Origin: JAICWP01 sp035278025
GTDB taxonomy: Bacteria; Acidobacteriota; Terriglobia; Terriglobales; Acidobacteriaceae
Direction: 5' to 3'
DNA: 64,000 bases
Assembly: GCA_035278025.1 (NCBI GenBank)
Contig: DATEJK010000100.1
Span: forward strand, 77,237 to 141,236
Position numbers and translations under genes: made by a program. Of the stretch, positions 62,652 to 64,000 are shown piece after piece (position 1 is the stretch's first letter; every line of letters begins with the position of its first letter). The notes under the pieces are model-generated. The model made no database searches, was not told the origin of the DNA, and was given only the letters and a program-made list of their open reading frames with translations.

Positions 62652-63071
62652 TTACGGCTCAGGCATGGTAGCGCTGCCGGGGTGAAGGATGTACGACCAA
62701 GCGACGAGTGCAGGAATCGTAAACGGGAGCAGCACCGAAAACCAAAAGCCCAGCCAGTAAGTCACACGACGGTAATTTTGAACGTTCTTCGGCTTAATGA
62801 CTGACTCCGACCACCGCCCCAAGTTGTAGCAAAGATTCGCTACCAGCATCATCACCAGATACACGAAGGCTTGGAACGCGGAGGTAAAAAGGGTGATTTC
62901 AGCACCTGGCATCGTACCTTTGGAAATGCCTCGGTCAACAACTGCGAGATAAACGGCGAATGCGAGCAAACCTGCGACAATAAGGGCGATGTTATACCGT
63001 AGGCGACGCTGTCCCCACCAAGACCGTGCGCTCTGCACGTCCGCAGCAGCAGTGTCCAATGTTTGTCCCAT
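62652..63071 (-). CDS. small multi-pass membrane protein
   Basis: A 139-residue protein with three likely membrane helices: IALIVAGLLAFAVYLAVVD (about 28-46), FTSAFQAFVYLVMMLVANLC (about 62-81) and YWLGFWFSVLLPFTIPALVA (about 105-124). No recognised domain. Likely inner-membrane. It is upstream of the 104-residue gene on the same strand. Confidence 0.55.
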   Translation of the reverse strand: MGQTLDTAAADVQSARSWWGQRRLRYNIALIVAGLLAFAVYLAVVDRGISKGTMPGAEITLFTSAFQAFVYLVMMLVANLCYNLGRWSESVIKPKNVQNYRRVTYWLGFWFSVLLPFTIPALVAWSYILHPGSATMPEP

Positions 63072-63219
63072 AAGTCGCTGAACGCCAACACTCTAAACCA
63101 GAACACCCGTTTTCTTGCCGGATAATTGTTGTAAACAGGCTTTCACGTACTTTACAAATCCTGCACCTGTTTTGGGGCAGAGCACAAGCCCAATGTACGT
63201 GAAGACGATTTCGCAACAA

Positions 63220-63441
63220 TCATTGGTCAACTGGTGGGTTGTCCAAATCCACGAAACCGTGGTGAATCGCTCGCCAGTTGGCCTTCAGTCCACCAACAGC
63301 CCACACGACAGCAATTGCCATTAGGCCGCGCCCGACCCAGGAGCGCCACATAATCAGACCCACCACACAAGCTGACAGCGCAAGCGCGTAGACAATAGTG
63401 TTGATAATGGCGAGTCGTTTGTTGTAGATAGTTTCCGCCAT
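63220..63441 (-). CDS. small two-helix membrane protein
   Basis: A 73-residue protein with two likely helices: IINTIVYALALSACVVGLIM (about 12-31) and GRGLMAIAVVWAVGGL (about 37-52). Short polar ends. No family recognised. Same strand as the other small genes here. Confidence 0.45.
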   Translation of the reverse strand: MAETIYNKRLAIINTIVYALALSACVVGLIMWRSWVGRGLMAIAVVWAVGGLKANWRAIHHGFVDLDNPPVDQ

Positions 63442-63503
63442 ACGGCACTCCTGGCACGATTATGCCTGATAGCATGACTGGCGATAACAGATGGGATGAG
63501 AAG

Positions 63504-63580
63504 GCCGGTCTCCCGACGGGATGCTGTACGCTCCCAGGTTATCGACGTGCTCGCAAGCACAAGAGATAAAGGAGACCGGC
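63504..63580 (+). ncRNA. structured leader of the IS110 transposase (possible guide/bridge RNA)
   Basis: A perfect 10-bp inverted repeat (63504-63513 with 63571-63580) encloses a second hairpin (stem GTGCT/AGCAC, 63547-63560, loop CGCA). The 3' arm covers the transposase ribosome-binding site (AAGGAG, 63569-63574). Such folding can both hide the start and form part of the IS110 non-coding RNA encoded in this leader position. The RNA role is inferred from the known biology of IS110 elements. Confidence 0.45.
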
Positions 63581-63581
63581 A

Positions 63582-64000
63582 ATGAAGAAGGGTAGCACTG
63601 CGGTGGGGAACCAGAGCAGGAAAGTTTCACAACCGAAGCTGACGGTCGGCTTGGACCTGGGCGACCGCTCCAGTTGGTACTGCGTGCTGGATGAAGGGGG
63701 CGAGCTGCAAGGGGAGCGCAAGGTGAGCACCACGGCGAAGGCAATGCGGGAGGCGTTCCACAGAATGCCGCGCAGCCGGATCGCGCTGGAGACGGGCACG
63801 CATTCTCCCTGGATAAGCCGGTTGCTGAGCGAACTGGGCCATGAGGTCATCGTGGCCCACGCGCGCAACGTGCGGCTGATCGGGGAGAGCCGGCGCAAGG
63901 ACGACCGGCTGGACGCACGCACTCTGGCGCGGCTGGCGAGGATCGACCCGCAGCTGCTGTCGCCGGTGAAGCACCGCAGCGCCCGAGCCCAGGCGGATCT
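63582..64000 (+). CDS. IS110-family transposase (3' end outside window)
   Basis: The first 139 codons of a DEDD-type transposase. The RuvC-like N-terminal domain shows the catalytic Asp in VGLDLGDRSSW, Glu in IALETGTHSPWI and the Asp pair in RRKDDRLDARTLARLARID, all intact. ATG at 63582 has AAGGAG about 7 bases upstream, within the hairpin. The C-terminal Tnp domain with its catalytic Ser lies outside the window. Confidence 0.92.
   Translation, partial: MKKGSTAVGNQSRKVSQPKLTVGLDLGDRSSWYCVLDEGGELQGERKVSTTAKAMREAFHRMPRSRIALETGTHSPWISRLLSELGHEVIVAHARNVRLIGESRRKDDRLDARTLARLARIDPQLLSPVKHRSARAQAD

Larger units (their letters stand above)
59337..64000. mobile_element. element adjacent to tRNA-Arg (right end not seen)
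   Basis: Starts at the 3' end of tRNA-Arg with the recombinase operon, followed rightward by genes of unknown function (61474-63441) and an IS110 copy. I did not find a second copy of the tRNA-Arg 3' end within the window, so the right boundary is unknown and the extent given is only the visible part. Confidence 0.45.
63465..64000 (+). mobile_element. IS110-family insertion sequence, left part
   Basis: Transposase of the IS110 family with its leader; the right part lies beyond the window. The exact left end was not determined because IS110 elements lack clear terminal inverted repeats. The leader is placed here to include the structured region before the transposase. Confidence 0.75.

Noticed and set aside
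63115..63324. Rightward 69-residue frame
   Set aside because: Antisense to the small membrane protein gene, no ribosome site or motif; considered chance.

Overview
The window is GC-rich, densely coded bacterial DNA. The gene mix suggests an Acidobacteriota member of the Terriglobia/Koribacter/Solibacter kind: a long ASPIC/UnbV-VCBS-TPR protein, a cupredoxin and beta-barrel gene set, B12-binding radical SAM proteins beside exopolysaccharide genes, and a GH3 beta-glucosidase. This is inference from gene content, because no rRNA or marker gene is present. Start codons were chosen by hand from overlaps, ribosome binding sites and N-terminal sequence; several are GTG or TTG.

Layout. (1) 1-12.7 kb: the N-terminal part of an exported CRTAC1-like protein that runs off the left edge; a PfkB sugar kinase, a ferritin-like protein and a TPR lipoprotein; a response regulator/histidine kinase pair; a coiled-coil outer-membrane porin and a periplasmic cupredoxin. 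(2) 12.8-29 kb: a surface polysaccharide locus. It has an ABC exporter, an NTP_transf_5 protein and an HprK-like kinase, then a methyltransferase, a Wzx-like flippase, a GT2-methyltransferase fusion, a GT4, two head-to-head O-antigen ligase/polymerase-like proteins (one with a PDZ-like insert), an initiating sugar-phosphate transferase, a nucleotide-sugar epimerase, RmlC and a GT2. (3) 29.1-44.8 kb: an 11-gene, one-strand, tightly packed operon. It encodes five B12-binding-type radical SAM proteins, one SPASM radical SAM protein, two stand-alone methyltransferases, a methyltransferase-amidohydrolase fusion, a GT87 membrane protein with a PD40-like propeller tail, and a GT4. This is the best candidate for an undescribed system. 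It looks like a pathway that makes and glycosylates a heavily C-modified envelope lipid, glycan or small molecule. (4) 44.8-52 kb: FkbM methyltransferases, a GT2, an outer-membrane beta-barrel, two more cupredoxins, an ECF sigma factor and a YfhO-like fragment.

(5) 52.1-56.6 kb: a 4.4-kb island bounded by 38-bp direct repeats of the tRNA-Lys 3' half. It carries DJ-1/PfpI, GlxA-type AraC, cupin, SnoaL-like and decayed alpha/beta-hydrolase genes. No intact integrase is present; only end remnants are seen. (6) 56.6-59.3 kb: tRNA-Lys(CTT), a GH3 beta-glucosidase and tRNA-Arg(CCG). (7) 59.3-64 kb: a second element next to tRNA-Arg. A large serine recombinase, whose last codons run antisense through the tRNA, is translationally coupled to a Cys-rich small protein and preceded by a 56-residue protein. 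Small unknown genes follow, then the left part of an IS110-family element cut by the window edge.

No CRISPR array or rRNA was seen. No strong intrinsic terminator was recognised, but terminators were not searched exhaustively.
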